Part shown: in pieces, positions 1-7,426 of the stretch | How the letters are laid out: each line of letters starts with the position of its first letter | Numbering within the stretch: position 1 is the first letter of the stretch | Source: Pseudomonadota bacterium | Lineage (GTDB): Bacteria > Desulfobacterota > Binatia > Binatales > Binataceae | Direction: 5' to 3' | Length of the DNA: 64,000 nt | Assembly (NCBI GenBank): GCA_021323675.1 | Contig: JAJPKP010000027.1 | Span: 152,317 to 216,316 of the forward strand | Program-made: the position numbers and the translations under genes | The notes under the pieces: model-generated | Told to the model about the DNA's origin: nothing | The model's database searches: none | Seen by the model: the letters and a program-made list of their open reading frames with translations, nothing else

Positions 1-93
1 GGACCGAATCTCACGACCACTACGATCGGCCTTGGGCTCATCGCGATCTGGATCACCGCGGTGATGATCCGGAGGTATCGATTCGAGGCCTGA
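1..93 (+). CDS. C-terminal fragment of a membrane protein (gene starts before the window)
   Basis: An open frame enters from the left edge and ends at TGA 91-93. The 30 visible residues form one hydrophobic helix (GLGLIAIWITAVMI) followed by a short basic tail (RRYRFEA). The stop codon overlaps the start of the next gene in a TGATG arrangement, so the two are probably translationally coupled. A helix plus arginines at the extreme C terminus fits both an exosortase-type sorting tail and the last helix of an ABC-2 permease. The fragment is too short to choose, and no PEP-like motif is visible. Confidence 0.6.
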   Translation, partial: GPNLTTTTIGLGLIAIWITAVMIRRYRFEA

Positions 94-680
94 TGAGCAC
101 CGCGTCGGCGATAAGCGGAAGGGGATTCGTTCAAACGATCCCCTTCCGCTCGCTTCTTGTGCCGCTCGATCTCGCGCAGATCGCGATGGCCTTTATTGTG
201 CTGTACTTCGCGATGAACTGGCAGATGCTGTGGCTGAGATCGTTCACGATGCACACGGTTATCCGGGTGGGCAGCCTGCTCGGGATGCATCTGCAGCCCG
301 TCGGTCCCGACGTCTTGTATTACAAGGACAAGCTGCACAAGTTCACCCTTAACTGCACGTTCGTTCACATGTACCTGGCGACGAGCTGCATCCTGTGGAA
401 CCGCCGCCGCTCGCTTAGCCACAATCTGATCCGGCTATGCGCCTACGCCATCTTCATGTTCGTTCTGAACATCGTGCGCCTCGAGATCGTTTTTCTTCTG
501 CCCGACGATCCGCAGGAATGGGCGCATACACTGGTGACGGGCGCGTGCGGACTGATTGTGTATCTGGCGGTCGTGTACCAGATTGAACATCCGTTCGCGT
601 GGTTCCTGACGCACGGGCCGGAACCGTTTCGCCCGTATCATCCCGACAGTCTGCTGCACGTCGCGTTTCCCAGTCTCTGA
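93..680 (+). CDS. exosortase/archaeosortase-like integral membrane protein
   Basis: A 195-residue protein with four or five predicted membrane helices. The candidate catalytic residues are C88 (LNCTF), R129 in an N-x-x-R motif (LNIVRLE) and H145 (EWAHTL). Exosortases and archaeosortases use an ordered Cys, N-x-x-R, His/Arg set at membrane boundaries. The Cys-to-Arg spacing of 41 equals the one I recall for archaeosortase ArtA. Family members cleave C-terminal sorting tails of secreted proteins at the membrane. The usual CxGLRS-type context around the cysteine is absent, so this is a divergent member or a lookalike. The start overlaps the stop of the preceding membrane-protein gene, which could encode a dedicated partner or substrate. 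Confidence 0.5.
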   Translation: MSTASAISGRGFVQTIPFRSLLVPLDLAQIAMAFIVLYFAMNWQMLWLRSFTMHTVIRVGSLLGMHLQPVGPDVLYYKDKLHKFTLNCTFVHMYLATSCILWNRRRSLSHNLIRLCAYAIFMFVLNIVRLEIVFLLPDDPQEWAHTLVTGACGLIVYLAVVYQIEHPFAWFLTHGPEPFRPYHPDSLLHVAFPSL

Positions 681-795
681 GGCGCTTCGGCCTTCTCTCG
701 AATCTCCTGCGGGCGGGCGCCGTCCTTCTATTCGCGGTTGCGCTGTTTTGCCAGACTGACGGCTTCTTCTGTCTGAAGGAGAACCGAAACACCCA

Positions 796-2265
796 ATGCT
801 AACCAGGTTGAGGGCGTGCCGTACGGTCGCCGCGGCGTTGATGGCGATCGGACTGGCGGGATGCGCCACGAACCCCGCCACCGGCAAAGTTGTTCCAGTC
901 GGGATGACCGGCAGTGCGGCCGAAAAGCAGGCCGGCCGCGAGCAGCATCCCGAGGTCCTCGAAGCGTTCGGCGGCTCCTACGACAACCCTGCCCTGCAGT
1001 CGTACGTAAACGAAGTCGGCCAGAGGGTCGCAGCTCAAAGCGAGCGCAAGGGAATTGCCTACACCTTCACCGTGCTTGACACTCCGATCGTCAACGCGCT
1101 GGCGATTCCCGGCGGGTACATCTATGTCACCCGCGGCCTGCTCGCGCTCGTCAATGACGAATCAGAGCTGGCCGGCGTGCTGGGACATGAAGTCGGACAC
1201 GTAGCCGCGATGCATCACGCGCAGGCGCGGGCGCGGCAAACGCTGGGAGCGGTAGGGATGGCGGCGGGATCGATCGCGATGGGACGAACGCCGCTCACCC
1301 GGGTCACGCAGGTCGCCGCCGTCGGCTACCTGCAGGCGTTCTCGCGCGAGGATGAGTACGAAGCGGACGCACTCGGCATCCGCTACGCCGCCCGCGCCGG
1401 CTACGATCCTCGTTCGATGGCGACATTTTTGGCGTCGTTGCGCGAATACACGCGGCTGGAAGCGATCGAAGATGGGCGTTCGCCGGACTCGACCGACGAA
1501 TTCGACTACATGGCGACGCATCCCACCGCGATCGACCGTTTTCAACGCGCTCTCGAAGAAGCCTCGAATCAAATTCCCGCCCAGCCGATCGTCGGCCGCA
1601 GGCCTTATTTCGCGAAGATCGACGGATTACTCTACGGCGATTCTCCCGCGCAGGGATTCGTCCGCGGCCGCGCCTTCGAGCATCCGATTCTGCGCGTAAG
1701 GTTCGAGGTTCCGCCCGGCTTTACCCTGTTCGACACGGCCGAGCGCGTATTTGCGGTCGGCCCTTCGAAATCGCTCATAGTATTCGACGCAACCGCCGAG
1801 AAGACGGGGATGGCGATGACCGAATATCTGAAGCAGGTCTGGGCCAGGGGCGTCGTTCTGATGGAAGTGAGGAAGGGGCAGGTTGGCGGTCTCGAAGCGG
1901 CCACCGGAACCACGATGGTTTCGACGCCGCGCGGACCGATGAATATCCGGCTGGTCGCAATCCGCACCGACGCCGAACATATATACCGCTTCCGTTTCGA
2001 GTCGCCTCCCAGCATCACCGCCCAGCTCACTCCCATGTTCGCGCAGACGACGGCGAGCTTCCGGGTTCTGACGGCGGAACAGGCGGCCGCGCTTAAGCCA
2101 TGGAAAATCAGGGTGGTGATGGTCGGGAGCGGCGATACTGTGGGAGGACTCGCGCGCAGGCTGCCGTTTCAAACATACAAGCTCGAGCGCTTTCGCGTCC
2201 TGAACGGCCTGACTCCGGAAAGTAAAATCACCCCTGGTCAACAGCTCAAGACGATTGTCGAGTAG
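796..2265 (+). CDS. M48-family zinc metallopeptidase lipoprotein with C-terminal LysM-like domain
   Basis: A 489-residue protein with a lipoprotein signal peptide and lipobox LAGC (Cys 23), so it should be anchored to a membrane facing the periplasm. The M48 peptidase domain has the zinc motif HEVGH at about 131-135 and the downstream EDEYEAD segment near 185-191, which supplies the third ligand. Residues from about 437 (VGSGDTVGGLARR to the end) look like a LysM-type or similar cell-wall-binding module. The layout resembles BepA/YfgC-like proteases that police outer-membrane protein assembly. The middle region, about 270-430, is unassigned. It is followed by convergent plsC after 43 bases. 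Confidence 0.9.
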   Translation: MLTRLRACRTVAAALMAIGLAGCATNPATGKVVPVGMTGSAAEKQAGREQHPEVLEAFGGSYDNPALQSYVNEVGQRVAAQSERKGIAYTFTVLDTPIVNALAIPGGYIYVTRGLLALVNDESELAGVLGHEVGHVAAMHHAQARARQTLGAVGMAAGSIAMGRTPLTRVTQVAAVGYLQAFSREDEYEADALGIRYAARAGYDPRSMATFLASLREYTRLEAIEDGRSPDSTDEFDYMATHPTAIDRFQRALEEASNQIPAQPIVGRRPYFAKIDGLLYGDSPAQGFVRGRAFEHPILRVRFEVPPGFTLFDTAERVFAVGPSKSLIVFDATAEKTGMAMTEYLKQVWARGVVLMEVRKGQVGGLEAATGTTMVSTPRGPMNIRLVAIRTDAEHIYRFRFESPPSITAQLTPMFAQTTASFRVLTAEQAAALKPWKIRVVMVGSGDTVGGLARRLPFQTYKLERFRVLNGLTPESKITPGQQLKTIVE

Positions 2266-2308
2266 CTGCGCGGTGCGGGTGGTTTCGCCCGCGCGGGGTC
2301 CGCGGCGA

Positions 2309-3091
2309 TCACGGAGAGGCCGGCGATGAACCCGCGAACAGCCGGCGGACATCGTGCTCGAGCCGCTCGGTAAGAGCGCGACGGCCCATCCGCGCGAGTT
2401 CGTCGGGCTCGATCGGCGATCCGATCGAAATCGTCATCGAGCGGCCGGGATGCCCGATTCTGGCCCTGGGCGGAAGTATGTCGCCTCCGCCGTTCACGGC
2501 GATCGGCACGCAGGGCAGCCCGGCTCGAATCGCCAGCCACGCGGCGCCCGGGCGGAAACGATGCACGGCTCCATCGACGAACCTGTGCCCTTCCGGGAAA
2601 ACCACGATGGAGAAGCCGAGACGGCCGGCGACCAGGGCGCGGCGAATCGCGCGGCCATTCTCAAGATTGATGAGTATGTGGCGGGAGCGGCGGACGGCAA
2701 ACCCGAAAAATGGAATCCTTGAAACCTGCAGCTTCGCTACGAAGCGCAGTTGATAGGGCAGCGAAGCCGCCAGCGCGATTATGTCCATCACGCTCTGATG
2801 ATTCGCGACAAATACGTACTGCGTGCCGGGCTGCAGATGATGCAGGCCGGTCAGCCGCACGCGTGTGGCGGTCGTGCGCAGGATAAACCGCGCGCCGAAG
2901 ATGCCCAGCCGGTTCGCCGCGCGTCCCTCGTCGATATTGGCGATCAAGGCGCCGACCGGCGACATCACGATCGCGAAGGTCGCGCACACGATCGTCGCGC
3001 CGAGCCCCCACAATCGATAAAGAATCCGCTTCGCTATCGGGGGGCCAAGCCTGCCCGACCGCGCATTCGTGTCTTCGCGGATTTCACTCAT
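2309..3091 (-). CDS. plsC: 1-acyl-sn-glycerol-3-phosphate acyltransferase
   Basis: A 260-residue PlsC/LPLAT-fold enzyme expected to acylate lysophosphatidic acid to phosphatidic acid at the inner membrane. The catalytic HX4D motif is NHQSVMD at 97-103. The substrate-binding motif is FPEGHR at 165-170, a variant of the usual FPEGTR. A membrane helix lies at about 27-52. The length is normal for the family. The gene is single and convergent with the M48 peptidase gene; its start faces a divergent gene about 190 bases away. Confidence 0.88.
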   Translation of the reverse strand: MSEIREDTNARSGRLGPPIAKRILYRLWGLGATIVCATFAIVMSPVGALIANIDEGRAANRLGIFGARFILRTTATRVRLTGLHHLQPGTQYVFVANHQSVMDIIALAASLPYQLRFVAKLQVSRIPFFGFAVRRSRHILINLENGRAIRRALVAGRLGFSIVVFPEGHRFVDGAVHRFRPGAAWLAIRAGLPCVPIAVNGGGDILPPRARIGHPGRSMTISIGSPIEPDELARMGRRALTERLEHDVRRLFAGSSPASP

Positions 3092-3240
3092 CCATTGATG
3101 GCGCTGCGGGCGCCGGGCCTGCCAGTGTACTGGCGCGAAACGCGATCGGGTAGCGCCGCTCGAACCAAGGGCAGCCCTGGTAACCGGTTTTCGATTGCTT
3201 TCGTCTTATCGTAATGGCCGAGGTCAACGGTATTCGGCTT

Positions 3241-3269
3241 TTGGCATAACGATTTCTCGGGCTTAGACT
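3241..3269 (+). promoter_or_regulatory. sigma70-like promoter of the Met/His-rich protein gene
   Basis: TTGGCA at 3241-3246 and TAGACT at 3264-3269 are separated by 17 bases, 13 bases before the ATG at 3283. The spacing is ideal; the -10 matches consensus at four of six positions. It is a sequence match only. Confidence 0.4.
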
Positions 3270-3282
3270 TGGTGGCGGGGCA

Positions 3283-4023
3283 ATGAAGAACGCAAGAATG
3301 GTCCTGGCAGGAGTGGCCGGGGCGATCCTGGCGATCGTCTCAGCCGGTGTCGCGCACGCAACCGGAATGTCCGGGATGGACATGGGTTCTGGCGCGGGCA
3401 TGGAGGCGTCGATGGGCGATATGGAGATGCACGACTCGCACATTGCCCACGGCAAGAACATGGCGATGCACATGCGATGGACCGAGCTTGCGCCGCCGAG
3501 CGCCGCCGACCAGGCGCGCGCGGACGAACTGGTCGCGACTCTTCGCACCGCGCTCGCGCGCTACAAGGACTACCGCGCCGCCGAGGCTGACGGCTACAAG
3601 CCGTTCCATCCGGAATTCACGCACAATCCAATCGTCCATTTCACGAAGTGGTCCTACGCGCTCAAGGCTCAATTTGTATTCAATCCGGCCGAGCCGACCT
3701 CGCTTCTCTATCGGCGCACGCCGAACGGCGGTTACGAGCTGATCGGGGCGATGTACACGGCGCCGAAACGATGGAGCGAGGACAAGCTTGACCAGCGGGT
3801 GCCGCTCAGCATCGCGCGATGGCACAAGCACGTGAACCTGTGCTTTCCGAAAAAAGGAGCCGATCCATCCACGGTTGACTGGACCAAATTCGGACCCGAC
3901 GGTTCGATCGCCACGGAGCAGGAGTGCGACGCGGCGGGCGGACGGTTCTATCCTTCTTTGTTCGGATGGATGGTTCACGTGTATCCGTGGGAAACCGACC
4001 CGCAGGAGGTTTGGGCGCGTTAG
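3283..4023 (+). CDS. secreted Met/His-rich protein of unknown function
   Basis: A 246-residue protein with an N-terminal signal peptide (cleavage expected after AHA near residue 26). Next comes a segment of about 40 residues very rich in Met, His, Asp and Gly, the composition of periplasmic copper-binding tails. The rest is a conserved-looking globular domain with many aromatics and histidines (HNPIVHFTKW, YELIGAMYTAPKRW, RWHKHVNLCFP) and two cysteines. I do not recognise the family. It lies directly upstream of an ABC exporter (6-base gap), so the three genes may form one unit. A role in metal binding is inference from composition. Confidence 0.75.
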   Translation: MKNARMVLAGVAGAILAIVSAGVAHATGMSGMDMGSGAGMEASMGDMEMHDSHIAHGKNMAMHMRWTELAPPSAADQARADELVATLRTALARYKDYRAAEADGYKPFHPEFTHNPIVHFTKWSYALKAQFVFNPAEPTSLLYRRTPNGGYELIGAMYTAPKRWSEDKLDQRVPLSIARWHKHVNLCFPKKGADPSTVDWTKFGPDGSIATEQECDAAGGRFYPSLFGWMVHVYPWETDPQEVWAR

Positions 4024-4029
4024 CCTCGG

Positions 4030-4935
4030 ATGGGTGCGACCCTTGAACTGGACCGCGTCAGCAAGTCCTTTGACGGCGTGTGCGCCGTCGATGAGCTGTC
4101 ATTCTCCATAGCTCCCGGCACGATTTTCGGCCTGCTCGGCCCGAACGGGGCGGGCAAAAGCAGCGCAATCCGGATGATGATCGGAATTCTCGCGCCCGAT
4201 TCCGGAAGCGTGCGCGCGTTCGGCGTCCCGATAAGCCGCTCCATCACCAGGCGCATCGGTTATCTGCCCGAGGAACGCGGGCTATACCGGACGATGACGG
4301 TGAGCGAGAACCTGGCCTTTATCGGCGAACTGGCCGGCGTGTCGGTGCGCGACGCGCGCGGGCGCGGCCTCGAGTGGTCGAGACGGCTTGGGCTTGAAGG
4401 ATGCTTCGACCGCAAGGTCGAAGAGCTGTCCAAGGGCATGCAGCAGAAGGTCCAGTTGATCGCCGCGCTGATTCACGACCCCGAGCTGGTGATCATGGAC
4501 GAGCCCTTCGCCGGGCTCGATCCGGTGAATGTCAACGAACTGCGGGATGTTCTCACCGGGCTCAGAAGCAGGGGCCGAACGCTGCTCCTTTCGACGCATC
4601 GCATGGATCAGGCGGAACGGCTGTGCGATGAGATCTGCCTGATTCATCGCGGACGGTCGGTGCTGCGCGGCTCGCTTCGGGAAGCCAAGGAATCGTGCGC
4701 GACGCGTTCGATCAGGATCGAGCTGGACCGCGCGGCGGCGTTTCTGGCTTCGAGTCCGATGGTCGAGACCTTTCGCGACCTCGGAAACAGCGCCGACATA
4801 ACGATCCGATCCGGCGCTGACTCTCAGGACCTGCTGCGCGAAGCGATGGAACGGGCGCGCGTGTTGCGCTTCGAGGTGCGGGAGCCTTCGCTCGAAGACG
4901 TTTTCATAACCACCGTCGGAAATCGCAATGTCTAA
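4030..4935 (+). CDS. ABC transporter ATP-binding protein (NatA-like)
   Basis: A 301-residue ATPase subunit. Walker A is GPNGAGKS at 37-44, the signature is LSKGM near 133-137, Walker B plus D-loop is LVIMDEPFAGLD near 154-165, and the switch histidine is in LLSTHR. An ABC-2 exporter C-terminal domain follows (about 215-301). The downstream permease starts inside its last codons (ATG 4928), so subunits are co-translated. The pair resembles NatAB-type exporters; the substrate cannot be deduced. Confidence 0.9.
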   Translation: MGATLELDRVSKSFDGVCAVDELSFSIAPGTIFGLLGPNGAGKSSAIRMMIGILAPDSGSVRAFGVPISRSITRRIGYLPEERGLYRTMTVSENLAFIGELAGVSVRDARGRGLEWSRRLGLEGCFDRKVEELSKGMQQKVQLIAALIHDPELVIMDEPFAGLDPVNVNELRDVLTGLRSRGRTLLLSTHRMDQAERLCDEICLIHRGRSVLRGSLREAKESCATRSIRIELDRAAAFLASSPMVETFRDLGNSADITIRSGADSQDLLREAMERARVLRFEVREPSLEDVFITTVGNRNV

Positions 4936-5821
4936 GGCGTCGCTCAGGCGAATCGCGATCATCATCAAGCGAGAGTACCTGCAGCGCGTGTTCACCCGAT
5001 CGTTCGCCGGCTCGACGCTGCTCATCCCGGTGCTGCTGGTCGGGATGGTCGCGGTTCCGGCGTACCTGATCGGGGTGCGGCCGAAGCCGGCTGCCCCGGG
5101 CGTCCTGGAGCACGCGGCGACGATCGGCGGCGCCGTCGCGGCGGGAATTCTGCTCTATATTCTTTTCGTTTCGCTCTTTTCCTGGGGGGCGATCGTGATG
5201 CGAGCGGTGCTGGACGAAAAGCAATCGCGCGTCCTCGAAATTCTGCTTTGTTTCGCTTCTCCCAACGAATTGATGGCGGGAAAAATTCTGGGTATCGGCG
5301 CATTGGCGCTGACGCAGGTGATGGTGTGGATTGCGATGGCGGGAGCGTTTGTCGCCACCAGCGCGCTTTTGCGCGGCGTTCTCGTGGCGCTGCATCTCGG
5401 CTCCGCCGCCCTGGCCTATTTCATCGTGTTCGACGTGCTTGGCTATCTCTTGTACAGCGCGATGTTCTGCGCGATCGGGGCCGCGTTCAATTCGGTCGAT
5501 GAAGCGCAGCAGTGGACCCTGATCCTGGTTCTTCCGCTGATCGCGACCGGGATGCTCCTTACGACCGTGCTTACGCGGCCCGACTCGCCCGCATCGGTTA
5601 CGTTCTCGATCGTTCCGTTCACGTCGCCTGCCCTGATGTACGCGCGCGTGATGATCGGTCATCCGCCGGTCTGGCAAGTGGCGTTTTCGTTCGCCGCGCT
5701 GATCGCCGCCATCGTCATCGCAATCCGAATCTGCGCGCGAATCTATCGCGTTGGTATATTGATGTATGGGCGGCGTCCGGGCGCGAGGGAGATTCTGCGC
5801 TGGATGCGCTACGCTTCGTGA
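4928..5821 (+). CDS. ABC-2 type permease subunit, short NatB-like form
   Basis: A 297-residue protein with about six membrane helices and the typical ABC-2 start (KREYLQRVFTRSFA). The EKQSRVLEILL segment and following helices match the conserved permease core. NatB proteins are usually about 390 or more residues because of a large extracytoplasmic domain after helix 1. Here only a short loop (about residues 45-65) occupies that place, so this is a compact version. It overlaps the ATPase gene by 8 bases and the convergent GNAT gene by 13 bases at its 3' end. Confidence 0.85.
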   Translation: MSKASLRRIAIIIKREYLQRVFTRSFAGSTLLIPVLLVGMVAVPAYLIGVRPKPAAPGVLEHAATIGGAVAAGILLYILFVSLFSWGAIVMRAVLDEKQSRVLEILLCFASPNELMAGKILGIGALALTQVMVWIAMAGAFVATSALLRGVLVALHLGSAALAYFIVFDVLGYLLYSAMFCAIGAAFNSVDEAQQWTLILVLPLIATGMLLTTVLTRPDSPASVTFSIVPFTSPALMYARVMIGHPPVWQVAFSFAALIAAIVIAIRICARIYRVGILMYGRRPGAREILRWMRYAS

Positions 5822-6390
5822 GCGCGCAGGTATTCGTCGCGGGAGAGCCGGTACAGGACGTGCGGCAAACCGGCGTGGATGGTATCGCGAACGTAACGAA
5901 ACCCGCATTTCTCCATCACACGCCGCGATCCCGTATTGCTCGGAAGCGCCATCGCGATGACCTCGGTCAGGCCCGCCTTCTCGAAGCCAAATCGCAGCAC
6001 CGCCTCGCTCATCTCGGTCGCATAGCCGGCGCGCCAGAACTCCGGGCGAATTGCGTACATCAGCTCAGTATCCGCCGCTACCTGCGATGCCGGACGCCTG
6101 AGTCCCGCATACCCGACGAATTCGCCGTCCCGTAGATGAAACATCCACACGCCGAAACCGTTTTCGTCCCAATGCCGAACCCATTCGCGAAGCGATCGCC
6201 GCGTATGGGCGGGCGAGAACGGAAGCCGGTCGGCGGAAAGGGTTGCGGTCGCGCGGGGGTCGGAATGAATAGCGCGCAGCCGTTGGAAATCCGAGGGGGC
6301 AATGGCTCTGCCGAGCAGGCGCTCGGTGTTCAAGGTGGATGCGTCCGCCATCGACTGCGATTTTACAGGTTTTTTCGCGCTTCGCTTCAC
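5809..6390 (-). CDS. GNAT-family N-acetyltransferase (RimJ/RimL-like)
   Basis: A 193-residue protein of the RimJ/RimL-type GNAT family, which transfers acetyl groups from acetyl-CoA to amines of proteins or small molecules. Recognisable features are the substrate-side start (TERLLGRAIAPSDF), the strand GVWMFHLRDGEFVGYAGLRRP, the acetyl-CoA-binding loop region (FWRAGYATEMSEA) and the C-terminal NTGSRRVMEKCGF segment common in this subfamily. It is single and convergent with the permease gene. The substrate is unknown. Confidence 0.85.
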   Translation of the reverse strand: MKRSAKKPVKSQSMADASTLNTERLLGRAIAPSDFQRLRAIHSDPRATATLSADRLPFSPAHTRRSLREWVRHWDENGFGVWMFHLRDGEFVGYAGLRRPASQVAADTELMYAIRPEFWRAGYATEMSEAVLRFGFEKAGLTEVIAMALPSNTGSRRVMEKCGFRYVRDTIHAGLPHVLYRLSRDEYLRAHEA

Positions 6391-6457
6391 TTCCTTGCGA
6401 AACGTTGCTATTTACACTTCCGATTGCGAATGCGCGGGGAGTTGGCCGAGCCCTCAA

Positions 6458-6505
6458 CTTAAGTTTGCCTCATCAGTAGCGTCTCAAGTATAAGATTGAC
6501 TTCAG
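6458..6505 (+). promoter_or_regulatory. promoter of sdhCAB, nearly identical to the mdh-sucCD promoter
   Basis: CTTAAG (6458-6463) is followed by a -35 box TTGCCT (6465-6470), an 18-base spacer, a -10 box TATAAG (6489-6494) and GACTTCAG (6498-6505). The same elements with the same spacing occur at 10255-10302 upstream of mdh. Transcription would start around 6500, leaving a leader of about 165 bases before sdhC. The 274-base gap 6391-6664 holds this promoter and the leader hairpin and no convincing gene. Confidence 0.6.
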
Positions 6506-6561
6506 AAGGGCACTGCGGCAGAGAAGCCGCAAGCTGCGCATTTGCGGGCGGGCAGATGGTC

Positions 6562-6579
6562 GCGGCGGGCAACCGCCGC
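6562..6579 (+). promoter_or_regulatory. GNRA-type hairpin in the sdhC leader
   Basis: A perfect 7-bp stem (GCGGCGG/CCGCCGC) closed by a GCAA tetraloop lies in the roughly 165-base GC-rich leader between the sdh promoter and sdhC. It could be a stabilising or regulatory leader structure. It matches no riboswitch class I can recognise. Confidence 0.3.
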
Positions 6580-6664
6580 CAGGGGTGGCGCCCCGGACCC
6601 GGCAGCGTTGGCAATTGAGCTTGGCCCGTGTAGCGGGCAGATCGAAGAAGGCAGGAATCCTTAG

Positions 6665-7426
6665 ATGGAAGCGTCGAGTGCGGCAACGAGCTCCGTACAG
6701 CGAACGGCCCAGGCGGCGGAGAGGCACGTTATCCCCGTGACCAATCCGCTGGCGGTATTTTGGGCCACCGCGATCGGAAAAAAGGTCGTAATGGCGATAA
6801 CCGGCGTGATCATGATCGGCTTCGTGATCCTGCACATGCTGGGCAACCTCAAGATTTTCGCCGGGCCTGATCAGATTAACGCCTATTCGCGGTTCCTCCG
6901 CACTGTCGGCGAGCCCGAGCTCGGCTACGGCGATGCGCTCTGGATTGTGCGAATCGTGCTGCTTACCGCGGTCACGCTCCATATCATCGCGGCCGTGCAG
7001 CTCAGCCGGATGAGTTGGGCGGCGCGTCCGACCCAGTACTACGATCACCGGAACGTCGAGACCACGTTTGCGGCGCGGACGATGAGATGGGGCGGGCTGC
7101 TGCTCGCAATCTTCATCGTCTTTCATATCCTTCATTTCACGCTCGGCGCGGTGGGCTTTGCGCCGGGTCAGTACGAGGATCTGCACGTATACCAGAACGT
7201 GGTGGCGGGATTTTCGGTCTGGCCGGTGGCGGTCTTCTACATCATCGCGATGGCCGCGCTATGCCTGCATCTGGACCACGGCATCTGGAGCTTTATCCAA
7301 ACTCTGGGCTGGAGCACGGCGCGCAACGAGGCGAAGCTCAAGGTCATTTCGCGAATCATCGCAATCGTAATTTTCGCGGGATTCATTTCGGTTCCGCTCG
7401 CAGTGATGACGGGGCTGGTGCACTGA
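6665..7426 (+). CDS. sdhC: succinate dehydrogenase cytochrome b subunit (type B)
   Basis: A 253-residue membrane anchor of succinate:quinone oxidoreductase with five helices. The length matches single-subunit di-heme anchors of the Bacillus SdhC / Wolinella FrdC type. Candidate heme-ligand histidines lie in the helices ([29 protein letters not shown]). The stop TGA shares a base with the ATG of sdhA (TGATG), which implies translational coupling. It passes electrons from SdhB to quinone in the inner membrane. Confidence 0.92.
   Translation: MEASSAATSSVQRTAQAAERHVIPVTNPLAVFWATAIGKKVVMAITGVIMIGFVILHMLGNLKIFAGPDQINAYSRFLRTVGEPELGYGDALWIVRIVLLTAVTLHIIAAVQLSRMSWAARPTQYYDHRNVETTFAARTMRWGGLLLAIFIVFHILHFTLGAVGFAPGQYEDLHVYQNVVAGFSVWPVAVFYIIAMAALCLHLDHGIWSFIQTLGWSTARNEAKLKVISRIIAIVIFAGFISVPLAVMTGLVH

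Noticed and set aside
599..802. A 67-codon frame whose end (RAGAVLLFAVALFCQTDGFF) looks like a membrane helix and whose stop overlaps the M48 start.
   Set aside because: It opens only with a GTG inside the exosortase-like gene and has no visible ribosome site. Intergenic part too short to trust.
7015..7425. N-terminal extension of the sdhA frame inside sdhC.
   Set aside because: The extension is out-of-frame translation of sdhC; the ATG at 7426 overlapping the sdhC stop gives the normal SdhA length.
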